Positions 15,975-25,600 of a stretch of DNA of 52,951 nt are shown piece by piece. This stretch comes from Bacteroidota bacterium (GTDB taxonomy: Bacteria > Bacteroidota > Bacteroidia > B-17B0 > Aurantibacillaceae). The stretch lies in NCBI GenBank assembly GCA_025362395.1, contig JANYGK010000023.1, forward strand, positions 1-52,951, given 5' to 3'. The position numbers were made by a program, and so were the translations under genes. Position 1 is the first letter of the stretch, and every line of letters begins with the position of its first letter. The notes under the pieces were generated by a model. The model was given only the letters and a program-made list of their open reading frames with translations, was not told where the DNA came from and did not search any database.

Positions 15975-17006
15975 ATGAATCAAGCAGACTTAAACCAGGA
16001 ATCGATAAAGCTACTCGCTAAAATATATAAATGGAGAAAAAAATTAATTATTGTAACAGTTACTGCCGCCGTTCTTTCAATAATTGCCTCATTTATTATT
16101 ACACCTCAATATAAAGCTACGGCTATTGTGTTTCCGGCGCGTACGTTTTCGGTTGCTAAATTATTGGTTGAACAAAATGCCGGTAACCAGGAAGATTATA
16201 TGGAGTTGGGTGATGAAGATGATGCTGAAAAATTATTACAGATCTTAAACTCAAACGAGATCAGGGAAATGGCGGCAAAACAATACGACCTTTATACGCA
16301 TTGGAAAATACCGCGCGATAATGATTTAACAAACCATTACTTAAAATTGAAATGGGACGAAATGGTGTCTTTTAAAAGAACAGATTATGTTTCTATTCGT
16401 ATTGATGTGTATGATTACCAGTCGGATAGGGCAGCTAAAATAGCCAATTCTATTGTGGCCTACGCTGATTCAGTAAAATTTAGAATGACCAGGGAAATTG
16501 CCAAAGAAGCATTTGCTATTGTAGAAGAAGAATACAACAACTATTTAAAAAATATTACTGAAATGCAGGACAGTCTTCAGTCTATTCGACAATTAGGTAT
16601 TTTAGATTACAAAAGTGAAATGAATGCTTATTCCAAAGCCATGGCTAAAGCAGTTGGTAATGGCGATGTACGAGCGCAAAATAATTTAAGGGTAAAATTA
16701 GATACACTGCAAAAATACGGGATGGCTTTTGTTGACCTTACCGAAAAATTAAAAAAATACCGTTTTAAATATCCTGTTATTAAAGGTAAGTATGACGAAG
16801 CCTTTGTAAATTTAAACAGGCACTTACCGTCTAAATTTATTGTTGATAAAGCGGAAAGGAACGAAAAGAAAGCTAAGCCCGTACGCGCTTTAATTGTAAT
16901 TGTATCAACGTTTTCAGCCTTTATGCTGGCGTTATTGGTATTGTTGTTTTCTGATAAACTCATCGAGATCAAAAATAAGATAGTCCTGCAATCTAAAGAA
17001 GACTAA
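15975..17006 (+). CDS. Wzz-like polysaccharide chain-length/co-polymerase protein
   Basis: The 343-residue protein has the polysaccharide co-polymerase layout. A short cytoplasmic N-terminus with a basic WRKK is followed by a first membrane helix (about 24-44) and a Wzz motif around SFIITPQYKATAIVFPA. A long, mostly helical periplasmic region (about 60-300) follows, then a second membrane helix (about 305-328) and a short basic tail. There is no fused tyrosine kinase and no C-terminal Tyr cluster, so it is of the Wzz rather than the Wzc kind. Such proteins set polymer length with Wzy. It lies 21 bases after the flippase and 20 before the polymerase gene. Confidence 0.85.
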   Translation: MNQADLNQESIKLLAKIYKWRKKLIIVTVTAAVLSIIASFIITPQYKATAIVFPARTFSVAKLLVEQNAGNQEDYMELGDEDDAEKLLQILNSNEIREMAAKQYDLYTHWKIPRDNDLTNHYLKLKWDEMVSFKRTDYVSIRIDVYDYQSDRAAKIANSIVAYADSVKFRMTREIAKEAFAIVEEEYNNYLKNITEMQDSLQSIRQLGILDYKSEMNAYSKAMAKAVGNGDVRAQNNLRVKLDTLQKYGMAFVDLTEKLKKYRFKYPVIKGKYDEAFVNLNRHLPSKFIVDKAERNEKKAKPVRALIVIVSTFSAFMLALLVLLFSDKLIEIKNKIVLQSKED

Positions 17007-17026
17007 CTTTTAAAACCGTATTACGT

Positions 17027-18472
17027 TTGCTGAAATTAAGAAATACCTATGTGTTTTATTTTATAGTCGTATCCTACATACTGCTTAACACCTATGTTTT
17101 TTTATTCGACCGTGGCATGTTTTTTCCTTTTAACCTTCTTCCGGTTTTATTATTAATTGTTTTGCTGGCTTTAGTGGATATTGAAAAGATCATGTACCTT
17201 ATGGCTTTCAGTACGCCTTTGGCTATTACTTTAAAAGAGCTTGGCATGTCGGAAGGGCTTAACCTGAGCTTGCCCTCAGAACCTTTAATGATAGGGCTCA
17301 CATTAATTTATTTATTAAATGAACTCAGCAGCGGCATTACCGCAAAAGAGGTTATTAGGCATCCCTTAACAATTATTATACTTATGCAATTAGGTTGGAT
17401 GGCATTTACCGCGATAACAAGCGAGTTACCTGTTATTTCTTTAAAATATATTTTATCCCGTACCTGGTTTTTAACATCATGCTATTTTATGGCAGCTTAT
17501 ATTTTTAAGAACTTTAAATCTATTAAAATATATGTGTTGTCATACGCCGGTGCCTTAGCAATAGTTGCTATTATAACCACTATAAAACATGCCGCTTACG
17601 GCTTCGATGAAAAAACAGCTGATTGGATCGTATCTCCTTTTTATAACGACCACACAGCTTATGGTGCGGTATTGGCCATGTTTATACCGGTTATGGGCGG
17701 TATGTTGCTGATGCGAACGGTTTCTTTTCCCGTTAAAGTTTTATGTTTTTCATTATTAGCTATCTTTTTAATTTCTATTGTGGTATCTTATGCAAGGGCA
17801 GGATGGCTAAGCCTCGCAGTTTCTTTAGCAGTATTGACCACATTTATAATCCGAATTAAGTTTCGTACTATTTTAATTACGGTCATTACATCGGTTATCT
17901 TATTTTTATGTTTTCAGTCAGAAATCTTAATGATATTAGGAAGAAATAATACAGACTCGGACGGAGACTTTACGGCCAACATCGAATCTATGACAAACAT
18001 TTCTACCGATGTATCAAACATGGAACGCCTAAACCGTTGGAGCTGTGCTATCAGCATCTTTCAGGAATACCCTTATTTAGGAACAGGGCCCGGTACTTAC
18101 CAATTCTTATATGCCCCATATCAAAAAAGTAGTTTAAAAACGGAGATCTCTACTAACTTTGGTAATAAAGGAAATGCACACAGTGAGTATTTGGGGCCTT
18201 TAAGTGAGCAGGGTTTATTAGGTGGCATTATTGTGATTATACTGGTTTTTTATGTGATGCATTTAGGCTATAGGTTGGTGTACGAAATAAAAGACCGGCC
18301 TCTTAAACTATTTACCATCTCCATCGTTATGGGAATCAGCACGTATTTTGTGCATGGCTTTTTAAATAATTTCTTAGACAGTGATAAGGCTTCCGTTCCT
18401 TTCTGGGGCTTTCTGGCGATACTTTTGTGTATTGATCTGTATCATAAAAAGCAGGTGGAGTTGAACTCTTAG
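17027..18472 (+). CDS. O-antigen ligase/polymerase family membrane protein
   Basis: This 481-residue protein has about 12 hydrophobic helices and the Wzy_C/WaaL hallmark: a helix with SYARAGWLSLAVSLA (about 248-262), then a large periplasmic loop that includes GTGPGTYQFLYAPY and GNAHSEYLGPLSEQGLLGG. The arginine in the first and the histidine in the second are the usual functional residues. WaaL ligases and Wzy polymerases cannot be separated by sequence alone. Position beside a flippase and a Wzz-like protein favours polymerase. The start is a TTG at 17027, since no ATG precedes the first helix. A REP-like palindrome follows the stop codon. Confidence 0.85.
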   Translation: MLKLRNTYVFYFIVVSYILLNTYVFLFDRGMFFPFNLLPVLLLIVLLALVDIEKIMYLMAFSTPLAITLKELGMSEGLNLSLPSEPLMIGLTLIYLLNELSSGITAKEVIRHPLTIIILMQLGWMAFTAITSELPVISLKYILSRTWFLTSCYFMAAYIFKNFKSIKIYVLSYAGALAIVAIITTIKHAAYGFDEKTADWIVSPFYNDHTAYGAVLAMFIPVMGGMLLMRTVSFPVKVLCFSLLAIFLISIVVSYARAGWLSLAVSLAVLTTFIIRIKFRTILITVITSVILFLCFQSEILMILGRNNTDSDGDFTANIESMTNISTDVSNMERLNRWSCAISIFQEYPYLGTGPGTYQFLYAPYQKSSLKTEISTNFGNKGNAHSEYLGPLSEQGLLGGIIVIILVFYVMHLGYRLVYEIKDRPLKLFTISIVMGISTYFVHGFLNNFLDSDKASVPFWGFLAILLCIDLYHKKQVELNS

Positions 18473-18477
18473 TTTTT

Positions 18478-18593
18478 GTCACTTCGAGTTATTTTTTGTC
18501 TGTTCTTCACAAAAAATAGTATCGAGAAGTTTTTGATTCTAAAATGTTCTCGATACAAAAAATGATAAGAGGCGCATTTTTACTCGAACTGAC
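18478..18593. repeat. Complex palindromic REP-like element (GTCACTTCGAGT family)
   Basis: The outer arms GTCACTTCGAGT (18478-18489) and ACTCGAACTGAC (18582-18593) match with one mismatch. Nested inside are ATTTTTTGT/ACAAAAAAT (18491-18499 with 18509-18517) and TATCGAGAA/TTCTCGATA (18520-18528 with 18547-18555). Elements with the words CTTCGAGT and TATCGAGAAG are dispersed in Bacteroidota genomes. It lies between the convergent polymerase and accD genes. Confidence 0.7.
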
Positions 18594-18613
18594 AACTACG
18601 CGAAGATTATGAA

Positions 18614-18652
18614 ACAAAAAACCCTTTCAGTAAAATACTAAAAAGGCTTTCT
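18614..18652 (-). terminator. Imperfect terminator after accD
   Basis: On the minus strand AGCCTTTTTAGTA pairs imperfectly with TACTGAAAGGGT and is followed by a run of T. It lies just beyond the accD stop codon. Confidence 0.5.
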
Positions 18653-18669
18653 ATATACATTATAAGATT

Positions 18670-19515
18670 TTAATTCTTAAACATTTTAAGCAAGGTACTA
18701 AGCTTCGCTTTTAATTCGGTACGGGTAATAATTTTATCAAGAAACCCATGCTCCAATACAAATTCCGCTGTTTGAAAGCCTTTCGGAAGATCTTTACCGA
18801 TGGTTTCTTTCACCACGCGTGGTCCTGCAAAACCAATTAATGCACCCGGTTCAGAAATATTAAGGTCACCTAACATGGCATAACTCGCCGTAACACCGCC
18901 TGTTGTAGGGTCCGTACATAAAGAGATATAAGGGATACCTGCCTTGTCCATCAGTGATAATTTAGCGGACGTTTTTGCCATTTGCATTAATGAAAAGGCT
19001 GCCTCCATCATACGTGCACCGCCTGATTTTGAAATAATCAGTAACGGCGTTTTATTTTTTAAGCAAAAATCAATAGAGCGTGAAATTTTTTCACCTACTA
19101 CACTTCCCATAGAACCGCCAATGAAACCAAAGTCCATACAGCAAACTACCAAGTCGTTCCCGTTTACCTTGCCGTATGCGCTTCTTAAAGCATCTTTCAA
19201 GCCCGATTTTTTAATAGTGTCCGTTAAACGGTCTGTGTATTTTTTGGTATCCGTAAAATCTAAAGGATCACCGCTTACTAAATTTTCATGAAGTTCCGTA
19301 AAATTATTGTCATCAAAAATAATTTCGAAATATTCAGCACTGCCAATTCTTTCGTGGTAGCCGCAATTTAAGCATACATGCTGATTTGCTTTATGTTCCT
19401 GCGCTGTATGTATTTTTTTACATGAAGGGCATTTATACCACAAACCCTCGGGAGTTTCTCTCTTTTCGGTAGTAGTAGTGGTAATACCTTCTTTTAATCG
19501 TTTAAACCAACCCAT
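18670..19515 (-). CDS. accD: Acetyl-CoA carboxylase carboxyltransferase subunit beta
   Basis: AccD, with AccA, transfers carboxylate from biotin to acetyl-CoA to make malonyl-CoA for fatty acid synthesis. The 281-residue length is normal. The N-terminal zinc ribbon has C29, C32, C48 and C51 (CPSC and CLNC). The crotonase-like carboxyltransferase core includes [12 protein letters not shown], the oxyanion-type [43 protein letters not shown] and a C-terminal helix. fbaB lies 87 bases upstream on the same strand and may share transcription; a REP-like element and terminator lie downstream. Confidence 0.97.
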   Translation of the reverse strand: MGWFKRLKEGITTTTTEKRETPEGLWYKCPSCKKIHTAQEHKANQHVCLNCGYHERIGSAEYFEIIFDDNNFTELHENLVSGDPLDFTDTKKYTDRLTDTIKKSGLKDALRSAYGKVNGNDLVVCCMDFGFIGGSMGSVVGEKISRSIDFCLKNKTPLLIISKSGGARMMEAAFSLMQMAKTSAKLSLMDKAGIPYISLCTDPTTGGVTASYAMLGDLNISEPGALIGFAGPRVVKETIGKDLPKGFQTAEFVLEHGFLDKIITRTELKAKLSTLLKMFKN

Positions 19516-19602
19516 ATTTTTATAATTAGAGAGTTAAAGAATTGAAGACTTTTTGAGTTGATATTATTCATTAACTCATCCATTCAACAAATCAATAACT
19601 GA

Positions 19603-20655
19603 TTATGCTACTGTAATTGTTTTATCTAAGTAAACGTCCTGTACCGAATTTAATAATTCAACCCCTTCTTTTAATGGTTTTTGAAACGCTTTACGTCCTG
19701 AAATTAATCCTTGCCCGCCGCCTCTTTTATTGATAACAGCCGTTGTTACAGCTTCCGCTAAATCAGACGCGCCTTTGCTTTCGCCGCCGCTGTTAATTAA
19801 ACCGATCTTACCCATATAGCAATTTGCTACCTGATAACGACATAGGTCAATCGGGTGGTCAGTTGTTAGTTCTGAATATACTTTAGGATGTGTTTTACCA
19901 TAGTTGAGTGCTGTATAACCACCGTTTTTATCAGACATTTTTTGTTTAATAATATCCGCTTGTATAGTAACACCTAAATGGTTTGCCTGCGATGAGAGAT
20001 CAACCGATGTATGGTAATCAACACCGTCTTTCTTAAAAGCATTATTGCGGGTATAGCACCATAAAATGGTAGCCATGCCTAACTCGTGTGCTCGTTCAAA
20101 TGCCCGGGCTACTTCAACAATTTGTTTTCCCGATTCCGGCGAGCCAAAATAAATAGTGGCGCCAACGGCTACAGCGCCCATGTTCCAGGCATCTTCAACA
20201 GAGCCAAACATGATTTGGTCAAATTTGTTAGGGTAAGAAAGAAATTCGTTATGATTGATTTTTACAATAAAAGGAATTTTGTGAGCGTATTTACGGGCAA
20301 CCGAACCTAACACACCGTAAGTTGATGCAACCGCATTACAACCACCTTCAATGGCTAATTTCACAATGTTCTCACTGTCAAAATAAATAGGGTTGGGCGC
20401 AAAGGATGCCCCTGCGCTGTGTTCAATACCTTGGTCAACCGGTAAAATGCTCATGTAGCCTGTATTGGCTAAGCGGCCTGTTGCGTATAGTTGTTGTAAG
20501 CTTCTTAATACTTGTGGATTTCTGTTAGAGTAGGCAAATGTTTGATCGATAAAATTTGCGCCCGGTATTACAATATTTTCTTTAGAAATAGTTTTACATG
20601 TGTGATTAAGTAAACTATCTGCTTGCGTTCCCAGTAATTCTGTTATTTTAGACAT
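19603..20655 (-). CDS. fbaB: Class I fructose-bisphosphate aldolase, FbaB (DhnA) type
   Basis: This Schiff-base aldolase interconverts fructose 1,6-bisphosphate with the two triose phosphates, for glycolysis or gluconeogenesis. At 350 residues it matches the E. coli FbaB length and shares long blocks with it: [96 protein letters not shown] and [19 protein letters not shown]. It is not the zinc-dependent class II enzyme. It has its own -7 box 19 bases before the ATG, with the siaC terminator just upstream. accD follows after 87 bases. Confidence 0.95.
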   Translation of the reverse strand: MSKITELLGTQADSLLNHTCKTISKENIVIPGANFIDQTFAYSNRNPQVLRSLQQLYATGRLANTGYMSILPVDQGIEHSAGASFAPNPIYFDSENIVKLAIEGGCNAVASTYGVLGSVARKYAHKIPFIVKINHNEFLSYPNKFDQIMFGSVEDAWNMGAVAVGATIYFGSPESGKQIVEVARAFERAHELGMATILWCYTRNNAFKKDGVDYHTSVDLSSQANHLGVTIQADIIKQKMSDKNGGYTALNYGKTHPKVYSELTTDHPIDLCRYQVANCYMGKIGLINSGGESKGASDLAEAVTTAVINKRGGGQGLISGRKAFQKPLKEGVELLNSVQDVYLDKTITVA

Positions 20656-20673
20656 ACGTATTTTTTAAGGCTA

Positions 20674-20681
20674 CAAATCTA
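20674..20681 (-). promoter_or_regulatory. Candidate -7 promoter box for fbaB
   Basis: The minus strand reads TAGATTTG, an exact TAnnTTTG match, 19 bases before the ATG. It lies directly downstream of the siaC terminator, consistent with an independent fbaB transcript. Confidence 0.6.
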
Positions 20682-20704
20682 AGTAAAATTCATGAAATTA
20701 TACA

Positions 20705-20730
20705 TAAAAAAACCCCGATAAATCGGGGTT
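20705..20730 (-). terminator. Intrinsic terminator after siaC
   Basis: AACCCCGAT/ATCGGGGTT (20711-20719 with 20722-20730) forms a perfect stem and is followed on the minus strand by seven T residues. It closes the lipoprotein-siaB-siaC transcript. Confidence 0.9.
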
Positions 20731-20753
20731 TATAAACATTTTATGTTTCAAAA

Positions 20754-21134
20754 TTATTCAGCTACTTGAACCATTTTAAAAGGTACATTAATAATTGCCT
20801 GGTAATCTTCACCTGCTTCCAACATATCCTCATCATCTTCTTCGTAATGCCAGTTAATGGTAACCGCACTACCGCCTTTGTGAATGGCTTCTAATTTTTT
20901 AAATACATCTAAAATACACTTAGAAGAACTTGTATTAAAATATTCTAACTGAATATTTACTGTTGTTGCAGGTTTTGAAGCTGTAGAGTATTTATCTAAC
21001 GCGTCAACTAACGGTTTATAAAACTCAATAGAATTTTCAGGAATTGAACGTCCTTTAATTTCTAATACACCATTTTGAATATCAAATGAAATAGTAGGTG
21101 TTTTTGGTGTGCCTTCGATAGCGTATTTTTCCAT
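20754..21134 (-). CDS. siaC: SiaC-family regulatory phosphoprotein (DUF1987)
   Basis: SiaC is the switch protein of a partner-switching pathway known from Pseudomonas. There the kinase SiaB phosphorylates it, the PP2C phosphatase SiaA dephosphorylates it, and the unphosphorylated form binds the diguanylate cyclase SiaD. This 126-residue protein is a complete single domain: an N-terminal beta part (ISFDIQNGVLEIKGRSIPEN), then EYFNTSSSKCILDVFKKLE. In the latter, Thr68 aligns in name and number with the phosphorylated Thr68 I recall for Pseudomonas SiaC. The C-terminus is acidic. It lies 12 bases after siaB. No diguanylate cyclase is in the window, so the effector is unknown. Confidence 0.88.
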   Translation of the reverse strand: MEKYAIEGTPKTPTISFDIQNGVLEIKGRSIPENSIEFYKPLVDALDKYSTASKPATTVNIQLEYFNTSSSKCILDVFKKLEAIHKGGSAVTINWHYEEDDEDMLEAGEDYQAIINVPFKMVQVAE

Positions 21135-21146
21135 AGTGAGCTGTTT

Positions 21147-21701
21147 TTATATAAGTTGTGGTTGTGTTACTTTTATGATGAGTGTAAAGAAAGAAACTTT
21201 ATTGTCAATTTCCAAAAAATTGTAATCTAATTTTTCACCTGTTTTTCGGGCTATATCGATCATTCCTAATCCGCCGCCGCCTTTTAAAGACATTTCCCCG
21301 TTATTAAGAACTGATTTATAATAATCCTTTAACTGATCCTTCGATAGGGCATTCACATCATCTAATCGTGTTTTAAGACCATGGATGTTTTCGTTTAAAA
21401 TATAGTTTCCGGTAATAATATTATATGCACCTTCATTTTTAGCGATCATAAAAATAGCACTCCGGTTCTTGTCGCCATTCCCGTCAGTTGCATCATCCAT
21501 GTGGTGGTAAAGATTTTGTAAACATTCTACTAAAACGTTATACACCTTTTTTTTTGTTTTAGGCTCTTCCTGCATGTTATCCATTTTATTCTCCATAATT
21601 TGAAGAATAGACGTTAACAGCTCCGAAGTAATGTCGCCTTTAAAGGAGAGAAGAATATTATTCTTCTCCATCTTATCATATATATTGAACGCATCAATCA
21701 T
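21147..21701 (-). CDS. siaB: SiaB-family protein kinase (GHKL fold)
   Basis: SiaB-type proteins are small GHKL-fold kinases, related in fold to anti-sigma kinases, that phosphorylate SiaC. The ATP-site signatures are visible: the N box VYNVLVECLQNLYHHMD, the G box LKGGGGLGMIDIARKTG and a final strand FFTLIIKV. I set the start at the ATG at 21701 (MIDAFNIYDKMEKNN, 184 residues). The longer frame to 21749 would overlap the lipoprotein gene by 32 bases and adds residues that look unlike the fold. The lipoprotein gene ends 16 bases upstream and siaC starts 12 bases downstream, which makes a tight three-gene unit. Confidence 0.87.
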   Translation of the reverse strand: MIDAFNIYDKMEKNNILLSFKGDITSELLTSILQIMENKMDNMQEEPKTKKKVYNVLVECLQNLYHHMDDATDGNGDKNRSAIFMIAKNEGAYNIITGNYILNENIHGLKTRLDDVNALSKDQLKDYYKSVLNNGEMSLKGGGGLGMIDIARKTGEKLDYNFLEIDNKVSFFTLIIKVTQPQLI

Positions 21702-21717
21702 AATGGACGATTGTACT

Positions 21718-22545
21718 TTATTTAAGTTTAAAGGATACGGTTTGTCCATTCAGTGTAAATGTTGCGTCATCGTCGCAGGTTCCGTTACCAAAGTCTACTG
21801 TTCTTGTTTTTAATCCATCGGGAGTAAGATCCAAAGTTCCCGAAGTGATATATTTACAAGATGTTTTTTTAATTAAAGGATGTGTGATATTGGTTGTGAA
21901 CACACGTGATTCCCTGTTTTTTCCGTTTGATGATCCTGTAATAGAAAACTCATCATCCGCTACTATATTTTTAGTAGCATAACCTGCAACCTGTTTTAAT
22001 GTTTTTGTGCAGGCATAGTCAATGTTCCATGTTCCGTCGGTGCAATGCCCGTTTATAACTTCAGTGGTAATGGTTAATGAATCGGGCTTCGAAATTTTTA
22101 TTTGTCCCGTATAAGTAACATTGTTTGCTTTATAACTAATCAGGTCAACTGTAACTTGTGTATTAAAAGCAGACCATTTTTTTGGAGTGGTAATGTTTAT
22201 TTTACCTGTTCTGTAAACACCGTCAGAACCTACGCATCCTGTTGTTCCATAATCAATCTGGAAAGTTACGGGGCCACTGTCATATATTTTATCACCGGCG
22301 GCATCTGTTGTGTCACCTGCAATTATCGAAAATGTTTCGCAGGCATTTGTTGTTCTTTTAATTCCTTTCTCAGTAATCCCTTTATCATTTACAACCGGTT
22401 GAATCGACATAAATTGTTGTTCACAAATAGCATTATCAACAACGGATTGTGTTTCATTATCCACTTCCGTTTTCTTTTTACAAGAATCGAACGTAATAAT
22501 TGCTGAAGCAATTACAATTAAGGATAGGCTTAAGTTTTTTTTCAT
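21718..22545 (-). CDS. Lipoprotein of an unrecognised paralogous family (copy 2, in the sia operon)
   Basis: I do not recognise a named family. The 275-residue product has a lipoprotein signal ending TFDSCKKK. Its blocks match the lipoprotein at 7798-8646 in order: DYGTTGCVGSDGVYRTGKI, FSITGSSNG and a C-terminal GTLDLTPDGLKTRTVDFGNG with TCDDDATFTLNGQ. It carries extra cysteines in the middle (INGHC and DYACTKT). A -7 box precedes it, and siaB follows after 16 bases, so an envelope lipoprotein appears to be co-expressed with a cytoplasmic partner-switching kinase. It could be an envelope input or output of that system, or an unrelated passenger. Confidence 0.75.
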   Translation of the reverse strand: MKKNLSLSLIVIASAIITFDSCKKKTEVDNETQSVVDNAICEQQFMSIQPVVNDKGITEKGIKRTTNACETFSIIAGDTTDAAGDKIYDSGPVTFQIDYGTTGCVGSDGVYRTGKINITTPKKWSAFNTQVTVDLISYKANNVTYTGQIKISKPDSLTITTEVINGHCTDGTWNIDYACTKTLKQVAGYATKNIVADDEFSITGSSNGKNRESRVFTTNITHPLIKKTSCKYITSGTLDLTPDGLKTRTVDFGNGTCDDDATFTLNGQTVSFKLK

Positions 22546-22598
22546 TTGTTTGGGGATTATTCCAATTCTTATGGCAATTAAAGTGCCAAATTTTAATT

Positions 22599-22606
22599 CA
22601 AATATA
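22599..22606 (-). promoter_or_regulatory. Candidate -7 promoter box for the lipoprotein-siaB-siaC operon
   Basis: The minus strand reads TATATTTG, an exact TAnnTTTG match, in the 101-base gap after the phosphatase gene. It would allow the lipoprotein, siaB and siaC to be transcribed apart from the phosphatase. Confidence 0.5.
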
Positions 22607-22646
22607 TAATTAAATTCATTAAAAAAAATAAATTTTCATTATTTTT

Positions 22647-25600
22647 TTACAGTTTTATTCCAATCACCAAAACATCGTCAACCTGCTCGTAATTACCTTT
22701 CCAACCGTCAAATAAACTTTCAAGTTCTTTTTGTTGCTCCTTCATTGAATGTTGGTGTATAACCCCCAGGTAATCATGAAAGCGTTTTACCATAAATTTC
22801 TTCCCTTTCTCTCCGCCAAACTGGTCTGCATAGCCGTCGCTGAACATATATAACATGTCATTTTTATTAAAGATACGTTTATGTGTAAAATAAGTTCTAT
22901 CCGAATCAAGCTGTGCGCCGCCTATAGGATATTTATTACCATCTATTTTTTCAAGAGCGCCTGCTTCATTAATAATAACAAGGTTCCTGAAAGCCCCTGC
23001 CCATAAGCCTTCCCGAGTATCAGTGTTTATTGCAAGTATCGAAAGATCCATCCCGTCGTTAGTATTAACAGTATTTTGTCCTTGTTTTAAAGCTGCCTGA
23101 ACGCCTTTATGTAATTCTTTTAAAATTACTCCCGGATCATAATTTCCTTTTTCAGAGACGATCTGGTTTAATAAGTTATGGCCTATCATACTCATAAACG
23201 CACCGGGTACACCGTGGCCTGTACAGTCTACTGCCGCTATAATCTTGTAATTATCCTTTTCTCCGAACCAATAAAAATCACCGCTTACAATATCTTTAGG
23301 CCTGTATAAAATAAACGCATTTTTTAGTTTGGAAAATATAAGCTCTTTAGCCGGTAATATGGCTTCCTGAATTCGTTTTGCGTATTCTATACTGCTTGTA
23401 ATGTCTTTGTTTTTTTCCGCCAGTTCTTTCGTACGCGCGGCTACTTTATTTTCTAATATTTTGTTTTCTTTTTTAATCGTATTGGTCCTGTAGCTTGTAA
23501 AGCCTATTACTAAACCAAACACTAAAATAGTAGCTGCTATATAAAACCAAGTAGTGCGCCACCATGGCGGAATCACAGTAATTTTTAATTCAAAGGGGGT
23601 TTCGCTCCATACACCGTCGCTGTTAGTTGCTTTTACTTTAAAGGTATAATCGCCGCCGGGCAATTCTGTGTAGGACACAAAGCGTACATCCGACGGAGAG
23701 GACCACGTGTTATCATACCCTTCGAGCATATACATAAATTTGTTTTTCCCGGCCGATTGGTAATCTAAAGCCACTACTTCAAACGTAAAGTAATTTTCTT
23801 TGTGTGCCAGCTTTATGTCTTTAATATATAAAATACTGCTGTCTGTTTTTATTTCTTTCCCTTGTCGCGAAAACGAATAAATAAAGGTGTTGGGGGTAAT
23901 TTTACTTTCTTTAATCTCTTTAGGGTTAAAATGGTTAATGCCTGAAATGCCTCCCACCAATATAGTTCCATTACTACATAAATAAGATGCTCCAAGGTTA
24001 AATTCCCTTGCCTGAATCCCGTCTTTAGTATTATAATTCCTGAATGCCACACCGTTTTCATTATTTATTTTGGGATCAAACTTTGTAAGCCCAAAGTTAG
24101 ACGGAAGCCATAAGTTGCCTTCATAGTCAGGTATAGCAGCATATATATAGCTGTTTAACAAGCCGTCTTTTTCTGTATAAACTAAAAATTGTTTTTTTGC
24201 TTTATCAAATTTATTAAAGCCATAATTTGTAGAGATCCAATAAATACCGGCGTTGTCTTTATAAATGTGATTTACATTATTGGAGCTGATGGAGTTTTTG
24301 TTTTCTATATGTTTATAAACCTTAATAACAGGTTTGTCAATACTTGTTACAAAATCGAGCACGCATAATCCGCCTCCTAACGTTCCTACCCATAAGCTGT
24401 TATCTTTCGGGTCTTCAAAAATAGTATTTATTTTATCTGACGGCAGGCCTTGGTTAGAGGTAAAACGCTTTACAGTTAATGTATTGGGGTTAATGGCGTA
24501 TAAGCCGTCACCAAAGGTTCCTGCCCATACAGCGCCGCTTTTGGTTTGAAGTATTTTTAATACTGTTCCTCCTAAATTGCCATCGCCCAATATAATTTTA
24601 GAACTGTTTTTTTTAGGATCGTGTATAATAATACCCTGCCCGAATGTTCCTATCCATATTTTACCTTCGGTATCCTCCATTAAACTTAATACCGCGGTGG
24701 CATCGTATTTTTTAATAATGGACGAAACATCCGTAAATTTTTTATCGTTTATTTCTTTTTTATAAAACCCTTCAGCAGTACCCACCCAAATCGTTTTATC
24801 AGAGGTTTCAAGAACGGAATAAGTAAAATCGTTTGTTAAGCCGCTGTGAAAATCCCATATCGGGAATTTGTTGGAAGCAATAAAATAAATATTAATACCC
24901 TTATCCTGTGTGGCAACCCATAAATTTTTTTGTTTATCGGTAAATAAATAGGATACTTTATTATCTGATAATGAGTTTTGATTGGCCTGATCGTTTGTAG
25001 AAATAATATAGGTACCTGTTTGAACATTATATTTAATAACTCCCCCCCATGTACCGATCCAAACATAATTTGAATCACGGAAAGCTGAAAAAGAAATAAT
25101 ACGGTTATTATACCTTGATTCCAACCCGAAATTTATAACAGATTCAAATTCTTTTTTGTCAGGGTTAAATATTAATATTCCTTCATCGGAACCACACCAT
25201 ATTTTGCCGTTAATCTCCGAAATACAGCGCATATTGTACTTTTCGGAAGAAAACATACTTTTGACTTTTCCTAAAATAGTTTTAGGGATATCATACCGGG
25301 TAATTTTTTTTGAACGTGCATCATATTCAAATAATCCATTACCGAATGAAGCAATGTAAACCGTATTTTTAGAATCTTTAAATGAATATTTTATATTTTT
25401 TAGTTGAACTGAATCCTTGTTATTTATCAGTTCAAACTTCTTTGTATCAGTATTAAATACATTGATCTCATTTTCCGTTGCAATAAATAATTCATTGGTA
25501 CTTAATTCAATGATTGACCTTACCGAATTATTCGAGATACTTCTTTTATCAAGCCCGGTCTTATAGTTTGTGAATTTTTCTGTACGCTTATTAAGCACTG

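Noticed and set aside
19516-19602. Inverted repeat between fbaB and accD
   Set aside because: GAGTTAAAGAATTG and CATTAACTC words recur but do not form convincing arms.
21702-21749. N-terminal extension of SiaB to 21749
   Set aside because: It overlaps the lipoprotein gene by 32 bases and encodes residues unlike the kinase; the ATG at 21701 fits the fold and spacing.
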